Shown in pieces: positions 17,360 to 26,123 of a DNA stretch of 64,000 nucleotides (position 1 is its first letter; each line of letters starts with the position of its first letter). Location of the stretch: assembly GCA_016786615.1 (NCBI GenBank), contig JAEUVX010000009.1:62001-126000 (forward strand). The letters run 5' to 3'. The notes under the pieces are model-generated. The model was not told the origin of the DNA. It did not search any database and was given only the letters and a program-made list of their open reading frames with translations. The translations under genes and the position numbers were made by a program. The DNA is from Flavipsychrobacter sp. (lineage in GTDB: Bacteria; Bacteroidota; Bacteroidia; Chitinophagales; Chitinophagaceae).

Positions 17360-18562
17360 ATGAAAAAAATGATTGCAATAGTATTTTGTGTACTAGCCTC
17401 ACAATACACATTATATGCACAATGGCTTAATGGGGGCAACGCATTTGGTGCAAATGGTGTTTTTGGTACAACAGACAATTTTGACATTGATTTTATTACC
17501 AACAACAATGCAGTTGGCAGATGGGCAGCTACGGGGAATCTGCTTATTAATACAACCACAGACAATGGAAATATTCTACAGGTAAATGGCAATGGCTGGT
17601 ATAGTGGTACAATCTTTACAACGGCAGATATCAGTGTTGGTAGCCATGGTGTATTCGGTTCTCACTTAAATGTTGGTGCACATATAGATGTTGGTTCGCA
17701 TGTAAATATCGGCACCGATCTTACAGTTAATAATAATGCGAATATTAATAATGATTTGAACATAAACAATAATTTGAACGTAAATAATAACAGCAACTTC
17801 AATGGTACATCCAATTTTTCCGGCACTGTTACTGTAAATGATTTATTTGCTAATAACACAATGGGGGTTGGTGTTTCAAGTGTGACTGCTGGTTATGTAT
17901 TTGAGGTTGCCGGCAGCGCATTGGCATCGGTAGCATGGAATACTTCTGATGCTCGTTATAAAAAAAGTATAAAAGAGATAAGCAATGTTAGCGATAAGTT
18001 ATTTAGTATTTCATCAAAATCTTACGAGTTCCGGAAAGATGAATTCAAAGAAAAACGTTTTGATGATAAATTACATTTTGGTTTCATTGCACAAGAAATT
18101 GAAAAGGTTTATCCTAATCTTGTTAATAAAGATAATAAAGGATACTATGCAGTAAACTATATTGAATTTATACCATTGCTTTTACAGGCATTGAAAGAAG
18201 AAGATCAGAAAATAAATCTGTTACAAAATGAGTTGAACGAGCTAAAATCAAAATTGACTGTACTTGAAAAAACTACTGGTATAAATAATACAACAGGAAA
18301 GGTACAAGCTACATTAGAACAAAATGTTCCAAATCCTTTCAATGGGTCAACAGTCATTAAATTCAATATTGGTAAAGAATATACTAATGCATTCATCGGA
18401 GTATATGATATGCAGGGCAAGCAAGTAAAACAATTGTTTATTGAAAAAGGTATGGAACAAGTAACATTAGAAAAAGGGTTGCTAACTGCAGGAATGTATA
18501 TGTATAGCCTGGTAGTTGACAATAACTTAATTGATACCAAAAGAATGATAGTAGCAGAATAA
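17360..18562 (+). CDS. T9SS-exported tail-spike-like protein: hexapeptide solenoid, peptidase S74 chaperone domain, type A sorting domain
   Basis: This 400-residue protein has a signal peptide (residues 1-20, cut before QWLNGG). Residues 91-162 form twelve six-residue repeats (pattern x-x-[VIF]-[GN]-x-x: ISVGSH, GVFGSH, LNVGAH, IDVGSH, VNIGTD, LTVNNN and so on), predicting a beta-solenoid. Residues ~195-280 are a peptidase S74/intramolecular chaperone domain with the SDARYKKSI signature (Ser196 the expected self-cleavage nucleophile) and FGFIAQEIEKVYP. A coiled coil (276-304) follows, then a T9SS type A sorting domain (318-400, NVPNPFNGST ... AGMYMYSL). S74 domains normally trimerise phage spikes and release themselves, so placing the sorting signal after it is odd. 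Confidence 0.85.
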   Translation: MKKMIAIVFCVLASQYTLYAQWLNGGNAFGANGVFGTTDNFDIDFITNNNAVGRWAATGNLLINTTTDNGNILQVNGNGWYSGTIFTTADISVGSHGVFGSHLNVGAHIDVGSHVNIGTDLTVNNNANINNDLNINNNLNVNNNSNFNGTSNFSGTVTVNDLFANNTMGVGVSSVTAGYVFEVAGSALASVAWNTSDARYKKSIKEISNVSDKLFSISSKSYEFRKDEFKEKRFDDKLHFGFIAQEIEKVYPNLVNKDNKGYYAVNYIEFIPLLLQALKEEDQKINLLQNELNELKSKLTVLEKTTGINNTTGKVQATLEQNVPNPFNGSTVIKFNIGKEYTNAFIGVYDMQGKQVKQLFIEKGMEQVTLEKGLLTAGMYMYSLVVDNNLIDTKRMIVAE

Positions 18563-18571
18563 GCCAAAAAA

Positions 18572-18607
18572 TTAAGGTGCCCTGTAATTTTTTACAGGGC
18601 ACCTTAA
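18572..18607. terminator. Bidirectional terminator between convergent genes
   Basis: A 16-bp perfect inverted repeat (18572-18587 with 18592-18607; core GGTGCCCTGT) with a 4-nt T loop separates the plus-strand T9SS gene from the minus-strand sensor gene. Confidence 0.9.
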
Positions 18608-18622
18608 TAAAATATAGAAGAC

Positions 18623-19666
18623 TTATTTATTCAGCTTCATTGTTTCAGTCTTCGCATTTATTTCTTTAATCACTTCATCAAGGTTCACTGCGGCTTCCTG
18701 TATGCCCTCAAGTACTTGCTGGTTTATCGGGTCTTCAGGTTCTTCTTTATTAAAGAGTTGTATCAATCCCATAATGGTAGCTACCGGGCTACGCACTTTG
18801 TGCGATTGTATCCATGCTATATCTTTCAGCTTCTGGTTTTGTAATTGTATCTTCTGGATATACAGGCGTTGTTCTGTTACATCCTGCAGCGTACCGTTTA
18901 TCATAGCTATGCTGCCATGTTCATTCAGTGCTACTTCTCCGCGCACCAGTATGTGCTTTATTTCATCTCTGCCTGTAATGATGCGGCAATAAAAATCAGG
19001 AAAAAACTTTTTGATAAAGATGGTATCAATCATCTTTTCCAGGTGCTTTACATCTTCAGGGTATATTATTTCAGTAAAGTTGCTATGTGTTAGTTTTTTA
19101 TGCTCCGGTATTTCAAGAATGTGTTTTGCAGCATCCGATAATACAACACGTTCGTTCATCACATCCCATTGTATGTAGCATAGTTTGGCAATCTTTTCCG
19201 CTTCCTGCAGCAGTTCATTTTTTTCTTTCAGTTCTGTTTCTGCACGCCTGCGGTTTTTTATTTCCGATTCCAGTTCATCGGGCGAGCGAAGCGAAAATGC
19301 CAATGGCAATATTTTTACAACATAGAATACGGTGACCCAGCTTATCACTCCCGTCATAAAACGCATCAATGCGCTGAACCTGTACACTGGTACCCAAAAC
19401 ATCAGCGCATCTACAAAATAGGTAGCTCCGCACATCAATATAAATGTTGCGAAGAGTATATACAAACCATTAAAGCGCAGCTTTTGCCTTTTGGTAATGA
19501 TGTAGAATAGTATGAGTAAGGGTATTACAAAATATGCCGACCATATCAGCAAATCGCTGATGATGTAGAACCATCCATGAAACTCCGTCCAGCTGCCGTT
19601 TCGCCAAAACGAACGGAAATCGGAGTGTTCAAACAGGTTTTTAAAAAAGTCGGTCAGTTGTCTCAT
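18623..19666 (-). CDS. Sensor protein: ethylene-receptor-like membrane domain, PAS domain, DHp helix pair, no ATPase domain
   Basis: This 347-residue protein has three or four membrane helices in residues ~33-125 that line up with the plant ETR1 ethylene-binding domain: ISD (Asp38), AYFVIP (Tyr45, Pro49), LMCGATYF (Cys79, Tyr83), then KILPLAFSLRSPDELESE. ETR1 has Asp25, Tyr32, Pro36, Cys65 and His69; only the copper ligand His69 differs, being Tyr83 here. A coiled linker (137-158), a PAS/PAC region (~160-275) and a DHp-like helix pair with QSHKVRSPVA follow. The chain then ends with no HATPase domain. ATG 19666 is preferred over TTG 19684. It probably needs a partner kinase or works by dimer exchange. 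Confidence 0.75.
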   Translation of the reverse strand: MRQLTDFFKNLFEHSDFRSFWRNGSWTEFHGWFYIISDLLIWSAYFVIPLLILFYIITKRQKLRFNGLYILFATFILMCGATYFVDALMFWVPVYRFSALMRFMTGVISWVTVFYVVKILPLAFSLRSPDELESEIKNRRRAETELKEKNELLQEAEKIAKLCYIQWDVMNERVVLSDAAKHILEIPEHKKLTHSNFTEIIYPEDVKHLEKMIDTIFIKKFFPDFYCRIITGRDEIKHILVRGEVALNEHGSIAMINGTLQDVTEQRLYIQKIQLQNQKLKDIAWIQSHKVRSPVATIMGLIQLFNKEEPEDPINQQVLEGIQEAAVNLDEVIKEINAKTETMKLNK

Positions 19667-19807
19667 TGCGTTACTGCTGGGCAATATGCCTGCATTTATA
19701 TAGAGATAATATACGAAGGTAAAAGAAAGCCTGTCAATAATCCAGTATGTATCAATCGTTAACGAGCTAATGAAAGCATGCGCAACATTTCATTAACAAA
19801 ACGAGGC

Positions 19808-21922
19808 TTAGCTGAATATGCTATAAGTAATATATGCAGTGATGTATGCCAATGCAAACATATAGGCAAATTGAATAGCCGGTAGTTTCCAGCTACGTGT
19901 TTCGCGATACACAATAGCAAGCGTACTCATACATTGCATTGCAAACACATAAAAAATTAACAGCGACAAACCTGTTCCAAGTGTATAGACAACTGTACCA
20001 TCTGCACGAACGGCGCCACGCATTTTATCGCGCAGGGTATCTTCGTTTTCGGTATCGCTGCCTACGCTGTATAGTGTGGCCATAGTGCCTACAAATACTT
20101 CTCTTGCAGCAAATGATGTTATCAGTGCAATGCCTATCTTCCAATCGTAGCCAAGCGGGCGGATGGCAGGTTCTATAGCATGTCCCATCATACCGGCAAA
20201 TGAATGCTCTAGCTTTTCAGTTTGCAATTGGTTGTCCAGTTCTTTTGCCTGCTCAGGGTATTGTTGTTTCAGTATTTCGTATTTAGTTTCTACTGCTTTC
20301 ATTGCAGTTGGCGGTCCATACGTTGCCAGTGCCCAAAGCAGTATAGATATTATCATGATTACCTTACCCGCATCTGTAACAAATACTTTTGCTTTTTCTA
20401 TCATGGTAATGCCTACATTCTTCCATCGAGGTGCGCGGTACACAGGCAGCTCCATCAGGAAGTAGGTTTTTTCTTTCACCTTCACAATCAGGCTCATTAC
20501 TTTGGCTGCTATCAGCGCCATGAAGAAACCAAGCAGGTACAGCCCCATCAGCACCAATCCCTGCAGGTTGAAGATGAAGAAGCTTTTATCAGGTATTACC
20601 AGCCCTATTAATATGGTATATACAGGCAAGCGGGCCGAACAACTCATTAATGGTGTCACCATAATGGTTATCAATCGTTCTTTACGGTTTTGTATAGTAC
20701 GTGCAGCCATGATGGCGGGTACAGCACATGCCATACCGCTTATCAATGGCATTACGCTCCGCCCGTTAAGCCCTGCGCTACGCATCAGCCTGTCTGTAAG
20801 AAAACTGATACGAGCCATGTAGCCGCTATCTTCCAGTATGGTGATGAAACCGAAGAGTATCATTATCTGCGGTATAAATACTGCAATACCGCTGATGCCA
20901 GCCAGCACACCATTTATCAGCAAGTCTTTCACTGTACCTTCCGGCAACAGTGTATCAAGCCATCCTGATGCAAGGCTGAAACCTTGCTCCACCCATCCCA
21001 TAGGATACTCTGCAAGCCAGAAGATGCTTTGGAATAACAGGAATAATACACTTAGTAATATCACATTGCCCCATATAGGGTGCAGCAGTGTTTTATCAAT
21101 CCGTTCGCTGATGATGGCACGTTGCAGCGGGCTGGTTTCTGCCACACATTGCTGCATAATGCTGCTGATGCGTTGGTAGCGTTGCATTATTTCCTCAGCC
21201 TGTATGCGTGCTTTGTTAAATCCTGCCTGGTCCAGCAATGCTGCTATCTGAATACGTTGAGCTGCATTCAGGTGCGGCAGTTCCAGGTAATTGCAGGCAA
21301 TATGTAATGCTGCATAATTACTTTCAACATTACACAGTTGTTTTATTTCTGCTATCCAGTAGCCGGTCAGCGCAGCAGTATCAATAAAAGCTGCAGTATG
21401 CACAGCGTTTGTATGTGCTACCGATGCTATTGTCTTTTTTAACTGAGTGATACCTTTATTCTTTCTGGGGTTGATGGCTACTACAGGTACACCCATCAAT
21501 CGTTCCAGTCCGGCTACATCTATATTGATACCTTTATTTCGGGCAATGTCGTTCATGGTAAGCGCCATCACCACCGGTATCTTCAGGTCCATTATCTGCG
21601 AGCAGAATAAGAGGTTACGCTTCAGGTTTGCCGCATCTGCAATAACTACTATCAGGTCGGGACGGTCTGCATTATTGCGGTTCAGCAGCACTTCGTAGGT
21701 TACCCGCTCATCTTCACTTTTAGGATACAGGCTATATGTACCCGGCAGGTCTATTATTTGTGCGGTAAGTGAATCGGATATGCGCGATGTGCCAGTTTTC
21801 TTATCAACCGTAACACCGGGAAAATTGCCCACTTTCTGGTTAAGCCCCGTCAACGAGTTGAACAAGGAGCTTTTACCACTGTTTGGGTTGCCTACTAATG
21901 CTATGGTATAAGCGCTGCGCAT
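19808..21922 (-). CDS. feoB: Ferrous iron transport protein B
   Basis: This 704-residue protein imports Fe2+ across the inner membrane. The N-terminal GTPase domain has G1 GNPNSGKSS (11-19), G3 DLPG (58-61) and G4 TMND (122-125). The membrane part contains the paired Gate motifs, with SGMACAVPAIMAAR and SCSARLPVYTILIG. The C-terminus ends in hydrophobic helices, without the cysteine-rich FeoC-like tail. No feoA is adjacent or fused, so FeoA must be elsewhere or absent. Start ATG 21922 is 13 bp after a consensus -7 element. Confidence 0.95.
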   Translation of the reverse strand: MRSAYTIALVGNPNSGKSSLFNSLTGLNQKVGNFPGVTVDKKTGTSRISDSLTAQIIDLPGTYSLYPKSEDERVTYEVLLNRNNADRPDLIVVIADAANLKRNLLFCSQIMDLKIPVVMALTMNDIARNKGINIDVAGLERLMGVPVVAINPRKNKGITQLKKTIASVAHTNAVHTAAFIDTAALTGYWIAEIKQLCNVESNYAALHIACNYLELPHLNAAQRIQIAALLDQAGFNKARIQAEEIMQRYQRISSIMQQCVAETSPLQRAIISERIDKTLLHPIWGNVILLSVLFLLFQSIFWLAEYPMGWVEQGFSLASGWLDTLLPEGTVKDLLINGVLAGISGIAVFIPQIMILFGFITILEDSGYMARISFLTDRLMRSAGLNGRSVMPLISGMACAVPAIMAARTIQNRKERLITIMVTPLMSCSARLPVYTILIGLVIPDKSFFIFNLQGLVLMGLYLLGFFMALIAAKVMSLIVKVKEKTYFLMELPVYRAPRWKNVGITMIEKAKVFVTDAGKVIMIISILLWALATYGPPTAMKAVETKYEILKQQYPEQAKELDNQLQTEKLEHSFAGMMGHAIEPAIRPLGYDWKIGIALITSFAAREVFVGTMATLYSVGSDTENEDTLRDKMRGAVRADGTVVYTLGTGLSLLIFYVFAMQCMSTLAIVYRETRSWKLPAIQFAYMFALAYITAYITYSIFS

Positions 21923-21935
21923 TTATATAAGAGCG

Positions 21936-21969
21936 CAAAGTTACCAATACATTGTGGCAGATACTACAA
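21936..21969 (-). promoter_or_regulatory. Promoter of feoB
   Basis: Read on the minus strand, TTG (21969-21967) is followed after 23 bp by TAACTTTG (21943-21936), 13 bp before the feoB ATG. I see no palindromic Fur-like box that I would defend. Confidence 0.6.
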
Positions 21970-22008
21970 TATGGTAATAAGCAAAATGTATTTTTCCCGA
22001 TTATGTAA

Positions 22009-23907
22009 TTATTTCAGCAAGCTGATGGTACCTTTTAGTATGATGGGTACATTATTAGACTCAGCTGTATATTCTATTATATAAATATATGTTCCCTGTT
22101 CTGCGAACAACCCTGTTTCAGTACCTGTCCATTGTTGTCGCACATCCCTTGCTTCAAAAACCTGTTCGCCCCATCGGTTAAATATTCTTATATGATATGA
22201 TTTGATAGGGCAGTCTTGTATTACTACAAATTTATCATTTACCCCATCTCCGTTGGGCGTAAATGCATTCGGCACATGTATACATTTGTCGCAGGGCAAA
22301 AACTTTACCCTCGTAGAGTCTATGTATAAACCACATTCATTGCTTACAGATACTTTAAACAATCCCTCCCTTGTTGGTTTCACACAACAAGCTGTAGAAC
22401 CGTTGCTCCATAAGTACTTTACACCCGGGTATTCTTTCCCTATAAATATGGGATTGTAAGAACACATTTCGCTGTTGTTGTCCAATTCTTTTTTTGGCTG
22501 ATACCGTATATCGATATTCATAGGTACTTTTTCACTCTCACATTTTCCTATCTTTTGAGTTACGTATAATATAGTCTTGTCAACATCTTTGGTGTAAACA
22601 AACGGCTGAACAGGACTGCCTATTTTTGATTGTGCATCAGTGTACCAATGCAGGTTTTGCCCTGAAGCATTACGTAATATCGGAGCCATGGTAAGCTGGC
22701 ATAGAATGGTATCTCTTACTACAGGTGCAGGTGTTGGCCCCTGGATATATATCCGTACCGTATCAATGTAGCTACCGCAGGCATTCGTTACTTTCAGCCA
22801 ATAGGTGCCGGGATTATTTACAGTAATCTGAGGTGTAACTGCGCCCGTACTCCAGCTAAAACTGCCATATTGAATATTAGGTATGATAGTTACCGGTTGG
22901 TTGTTGCAATCAATTAATTCTTTCCCGAGGTCCAGCTTGCTTTCTGCAATGTATTTTACAAAGAAGGTATCTATATAAACTGCGCAGCCCGCTACCGTTT
23001 TACACCAGTATGTTCCGTCAGCTGTTACAGTTACTTGTTGGGTGCTGGCACCGGTACTCCATTCATAGTTTGCATCAGTCAAAGTACTTTCCAGTGTCAT
23101 AGGTAGTTTTGCCCTGTCGCAATACACAGAATCGAATTTTCTGTAAAATGTATCTGCGGGGGTAATCATATAAACACTTACATCATCAATATATACATAA
23201 GACCTGTAATCGAGCGAGGCATTGGGCGTTGGCGGATACGCCTGTATATGAGTTGGCTTCGTTCCTGTATTATCAAACCGTCCAATGGTAATCCATTGTT
23301 CACCTCCGGCGGCAGTATATATATCTGTCACTTTTATCCATGTGGCGGTATCGGTCAGGTAATTACCCGGTTTGTTTTTAACATGGTAGGGAACTGATAA
23401 AGAGTTGCCGCTGCTACTGATACGTGTTGGGGAGAAATGTGCACCTACTTCATCAACTGCCATATAATTGTATGCCAATGCAGCAGTAATAGTAGGGTTT
23501 ACAAAAAATGTGACGCAGTATTTCCTGCCGGCAATCATAGGGGTAGATAGCTTTGTTTGTACGTACTCACCAAATCGCAATCCGGAGTTTCGTTCTTCCC
23601 AAAGTATGATGCCTGCATATGCATTGCCACCATGAGCAGGCTGGTGTCCGAAAGTAACTTCCGGTACATGAACCCCGGAATTTGGTGCAGCACAACTATT
23701 GCAATAATCAGGTGTAGTTGATGCCGCAGCACTCAGCCAATCTTTTACAGTAGGGGAAGACGTAAAATCTATTCCTGAAATACCGGTGGGGCACTGATAA
23801 TAATCCTCAAAGCCGGGGTTGGAAACAAGGTTTTGAGCATGTAACGGGTATGCAAATACTAAGGCAAATAGCAGCCCTATACATAGCAGTATGCATTTTT
23901 TATACAA
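22009..23907 (-). CDS. Large secreted protein with Ig-like repeats and gliding-motility/CHU_C-type C-terminal domain
   Basis: This 632-residue protein has a signal peptide (1-24, LHAQ|N) and an N-terminal NLVSNPGFEDY carbohydrate-binding-like domain (~25-250). Three similar ~85-residue Ig/PKD-like repeats follow, each with a WSxG motif near its start and YIDT/YIDS near its end. The last ~90 residues are the CHU_C domain: VPNAFTPNGDGVNDKF, IFNRWGEQVFE and GTYIYIIEY. This C-terminus directs type IX secretion (type B). The start is TTG 23907, because the signal peptide begins exactly there. The first domain and repeats suggest a surface adhesin or glycan binder. Confidence 0.88.
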   Translation of the reverse strand: MYKKCILLCIGLLFALVFAYPLHAQNLVSNPGFEDYYQCPTGISGIDFTSSPTVKDWLSAAASTTPDYCNSCAAPNSGVHVPEVTFGHQPAHGGNAYAGIILWEERNSGLRFGEYVQTKLSTPMIAGRKYCVTFFVNPTITAALAYNYMAVDEVGAHFSPTRISSSGNSLSVPYHVKNKPGNYLTDTATWIKVTDIYTAAGGEQWITIGRFDNTGTKPTHIQAYPPTPNASLDYRSYVYIDDVSVYMITPADTFYRKFDSVYCDRAKLPMTLESTLTDANYEWSTGASTQQVTVTADGTYWCKTVAGCAVYIDTFFVKYIAESKLDLGKELIDCNNQPVTIIPNIQYGSFSWSTGAVTPQITVNNPGTYWLKVTNACGSYIDTVRIYIQGPTPAPVVRDTILCQLTMAPILRNASGQNLHWYTDAQSKIGSPVQPFVYTKDVDKTILYVTQKIGKCESEKVPMNIDIRYQPKKELDNNSEMCSYNPIFIGKEYPGVKYLWSNGSTACCVKPTREGLFKVSVSNECGLYIDSTRVKFLPCDKCIHVPNAFTPNGDGVNDKFVVIQDCPIKSYHIRIFNRWGEQVFEARDVRQQWTGTETGLFAEQGTYIYIIEYTAESNNVPIILKGTISLLK

Positions 23908-23983
23908 TGTAGTGTCCGTTTACAACAAGATAGACGGTTTAAAACCGAAAACTGTTGGTAAATAGCTGGATTATTAACTATTA

Positions 23984-24014
23984 ATAAAAAAACCGGCACG
24001 TATAACGCGCCGGT
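23984..24014 (-). terminator. Terminator closing the BatA-to-GT2 operon
   Basis: On the minus strand ACCGGCGCG (24014-24006) pairs with CGTGCCGGT (24000-23992) around TTATA, followed by eight T residues. One G-U pair is present. Confidence 0.85.
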
Positions 24015-24102
24015 CAATCTATCCGCAATCTATGAAAACCCTTCTTATTACAAGAACGGTTTAAGCACATAAATAGTGTGTAATGAAATTGTAAAACCTT
24101 TA

Positions 24103-25044
24103 TCAGAAAGTTTCTTCTATCAGGTAGTGGTTCCTGTCTGCTGCACTGCGACTTACAAGCTCTCCGAGAAAGCCTGCCAGGAAAAACTGTGTACCGATAA
24201 CCATCGTCGTCAATGCCAGATAGAATGTAACCCTGTTGGTAAGGCCAAAGTCTGCACCTTCTACCAGCCTGCTGATAATCAGGTATATGGTTGATGCGAA
24301 ACCTATCATGAAGGCAATGGTACCCAGCAAACCGAAGAAGTGCATAGGTTTTTTGCCAAAACGGCTGATGAATTGAATAGACAACAAATCGAGGAAGCCA
24401 TTGATAAAACGTTCCCAGCCAAATTTTGAAACACCGTATTTGCGTGCGCGGTGTACTACTACTTTTTCGCCAATCTTGCGGAAGCCCGCACTCTTGGCAA
24501 GTACCGGTATAAAACGGTGCATCTCGCCATACACCTCAATGCTTTTCACTACTTTTTTATTATAAGCCTTCAGGCCGCAGTTCATATCATGCAGCTTGAT
24601 GCCAGATACCCAGCGGTTCACGCCATTGTATAACTTGGAAGGAAGGTTCTTCGTAATCGCATTATCGTGGCGTACTTTTTTCCAACCACTTACCAAATCA
24701 AAACCATCTGCTGTTATCATACGATACAGTTCAGGAATTTCGTCGGGGCTATCCTGCAGGTCGGCATCCATAGTTATCACTACATTGCCTTTTGCAGCTT
24801 TAAAACCTTCATTCAGTGCGGCACTTTTACCATAGTTGCGCTGAAATTTGATACCATGAACGGCACTATAGTCTCTCGACAAGCGTTTAATAACATCCCA
24901 GCTGCTATCTGTACTGCCATCGTCAATCAGTATCACCTCGTGGATGTAGCCCATTTCGGTACACACACGTTCTATCCAGTCCACCAGTTCCGGTAGCGAC
25001 TCTTCTTCGTTATATAGCGGTATGACGATTGATATATCGGGCAT
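24103..25044 (-). CDS. GtrB/DPM-like membrane-anchored glycosyltransferase family 2
   Basis: This 313-residue protein has a GT2 catalytic domain (DISIVIPLYNEEESLPEL, IDDGSTDSSWD, and DxD in MDADLQDSPDEI), then an amphipathic RARKYGVSKFGWERF segment and two C-terminal membrane helices (~230-255 and 265-290). It belongs to the DPMS/GtrB group that loads glucose or mannose onto undecaprenyl phosphate for surface glycan decoration. It is the last gene of a minus-strand operon, 4 bp after a DUF4199 gene, and is followed by the terminator at 23984-24014. Confidence 0.88.
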   Translation of the reverse strand: MPDISIVIPLYNEEESLPELVDWIERVCTEMGYIHEVILIDDGSTDSSWDVIKRLSRDYSAVHGIKFQRNYGKSAALNEGFKAAKGNVVITMDADLQDSPDEIPELYRMITADGFDLVSGWKKVRHDNAITKNLPSKLYNGVNRWVSGIKLHDMNCGLKAYNKKVVKSIEVYGEMHRFIPVLAKSAGFRKIGEKVVVHRARKYGVSKFGWERFINGFLDLLSIQFISRFGKKPMHFFGLLGTIAFMIGFASTIYLIISRLVEGADFGLTNRVTFYLALTTMVIGTQFFLAGFLGELVSRSAADRNHYLIEETF

Positions 25045-25048
25045 GGGA

Positions 25049-25585
25049 TTATTGAACCTGTTTTTTGCGGCTGATAACCAGTGCGAATATAAATCCTAAA
25101 ATACTATAACGCACAATATCCACCATTAGCCCGGTAAAGAAATTAACAAAAGAGAATGAGGCATTCCTGCTTTGCGTGTATTGCTGTTCTAGTTTTTTCA
25201 ACTGTTCTGCAGAGTTCGGGTAGCTTTTAAGGTATTGAGTTTGGCCTTTATATATGCTGTCGGCAATGCTGCTATCGGCATACATCCATACCTGCTCATA
25301 AGTGTAGGAAAGAAAAATACCTATCACGATAGTTAAAAACACACCCTGAAATATATTCTTTAAAATTGCATTTGCACCAAGCCGCTTTTTTTGCATCAGG
25401 CCCGACAATACAATAACAATAATGCCAAGTGCCAGTGAGATGAAGAAAATTATATAACTGGCTTTAAAATCCTCCAACAGGTAATTGAACTGTATAGTGC
25501 TGCAGGTAATTTTAACAGCAGCCAGTATCAAACCCATCATTACAGGGATTATATATTTCCCTTTACCTTCCTGTATAGTATCCAA
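25049..25585 (-). CDS. DUF4199 family membrane protein
   Basis: This 178-residue protein has four membrane helices (~14-30, 42-60, 73-97 and 147-170) with a polar, Lys/Gln-rich extracytoplasmic loop between helices 3 and 4 (residues ~105-145). The layout matches DUF4199, a Bacteroidota-specific family of unknown function. The start is TTG 25585; the next in-frame ATG would cut into the first helix. A related gene lies just upstream in the same operon, so the pair may form a heteromer. Confidence 0.8.
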   Translation of the reverse strand: MDTIQEGKGKYIIPVMMGLILAAVKITCSTIQFNYLLEDFKASYIIFFISLALGIIVIVLSGLMQKKRLGANAILKNIFQGVFLTIVIGIFLSYTYEQVWMYADSSIADSIYKGQTQYLKSYPNSAEQLKKLEQQYTQSRNASFSFVNFFTGLMVDIVRYSILGFIFALVISRKKQVQ

Positions 25586-25605
25586 AGCCTATATTTATTT
25601 ATTAT

Positions 25606-26121
25606 TTATTGTGGTTGCTGCATATGTTCAGGCAACGCACCTTTCTTCTTAGGTATAGCAGCAGCTATTAATGATAGTACAGCACCAGCAAACAGTATGC
25701 CTGCTAATGAACCGAATATCATTGTCACAGCCCAATACTTATCAGTTGCATCAAGTACCATTTGTGCCTGTTCTTCAGGGGTGTCTTTAGATTCAAAATC
25801 AGAAGCCATTTTCGATAGTACTTCATCCTTCAGTTCAGGAAATGCAAAAGTCACAACTGCCCCCCAAACTGTAGAAAATGCGGCAATAATCAATACTGCT
25901 TTAAAGCAGCTTCCGTAAATATTGCTATAAGTAACATAATTATTATTTGCCTTAGCATAAGCATTAGCATTGAGGATAAGCCCGATAAGTATAATAACAT
26001 ACATCAGATATTGCATACCCGATTCCATGTCAACTTTCATGGTCAGCATCAATGCGCTGAACACTATTGTGGCTATGCCCGTTACCAGGCCATAAGTAAC
26101 ATGTGTTTGTTTCAGTTTCAT
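25606..26121 (-). CDS. DUF4199 family membrane protein (second copy)
   Basis: This 171-residue protein has four predicted helices (~8-28, 37-52, 73-93, 130-153) and a soluble acidic loop at ~95-128 (KDEVLSKMASDFESKDTPEE). It ends with a polar tail. It belongs to the same DUF4199 family as the next gene but is only loosely similar. It follows the dihydroorotase-like stop by 2 bp, so translation is coupled. Confidence 0.8.
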   Translation of the reverse strand: MKLKQTHVTYGLVTGIATIVFSALMLTMKVDMESGMQYLMYVIILIGLILNANAYAKANNNYVTYSNIYGSCFKAVLIIAAFSTVWGAVVTFAFPELKDEVLSKMASDFESKDTPEEQAQMVLDATDKYWAVTMIFGSLAGILFAGAVLSLIAAAIPKKKGALPEHMQQPQ

Positions 26122-26123
26122 AG

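Noticed and set aside
17630..17845. Short tandem repeats read as a CRISPR-like or satellite array
   Set aside because: The 18-bp periodicity is coding: it is the hexapeptide solenoid of the T9SS protein, in frame throughout.
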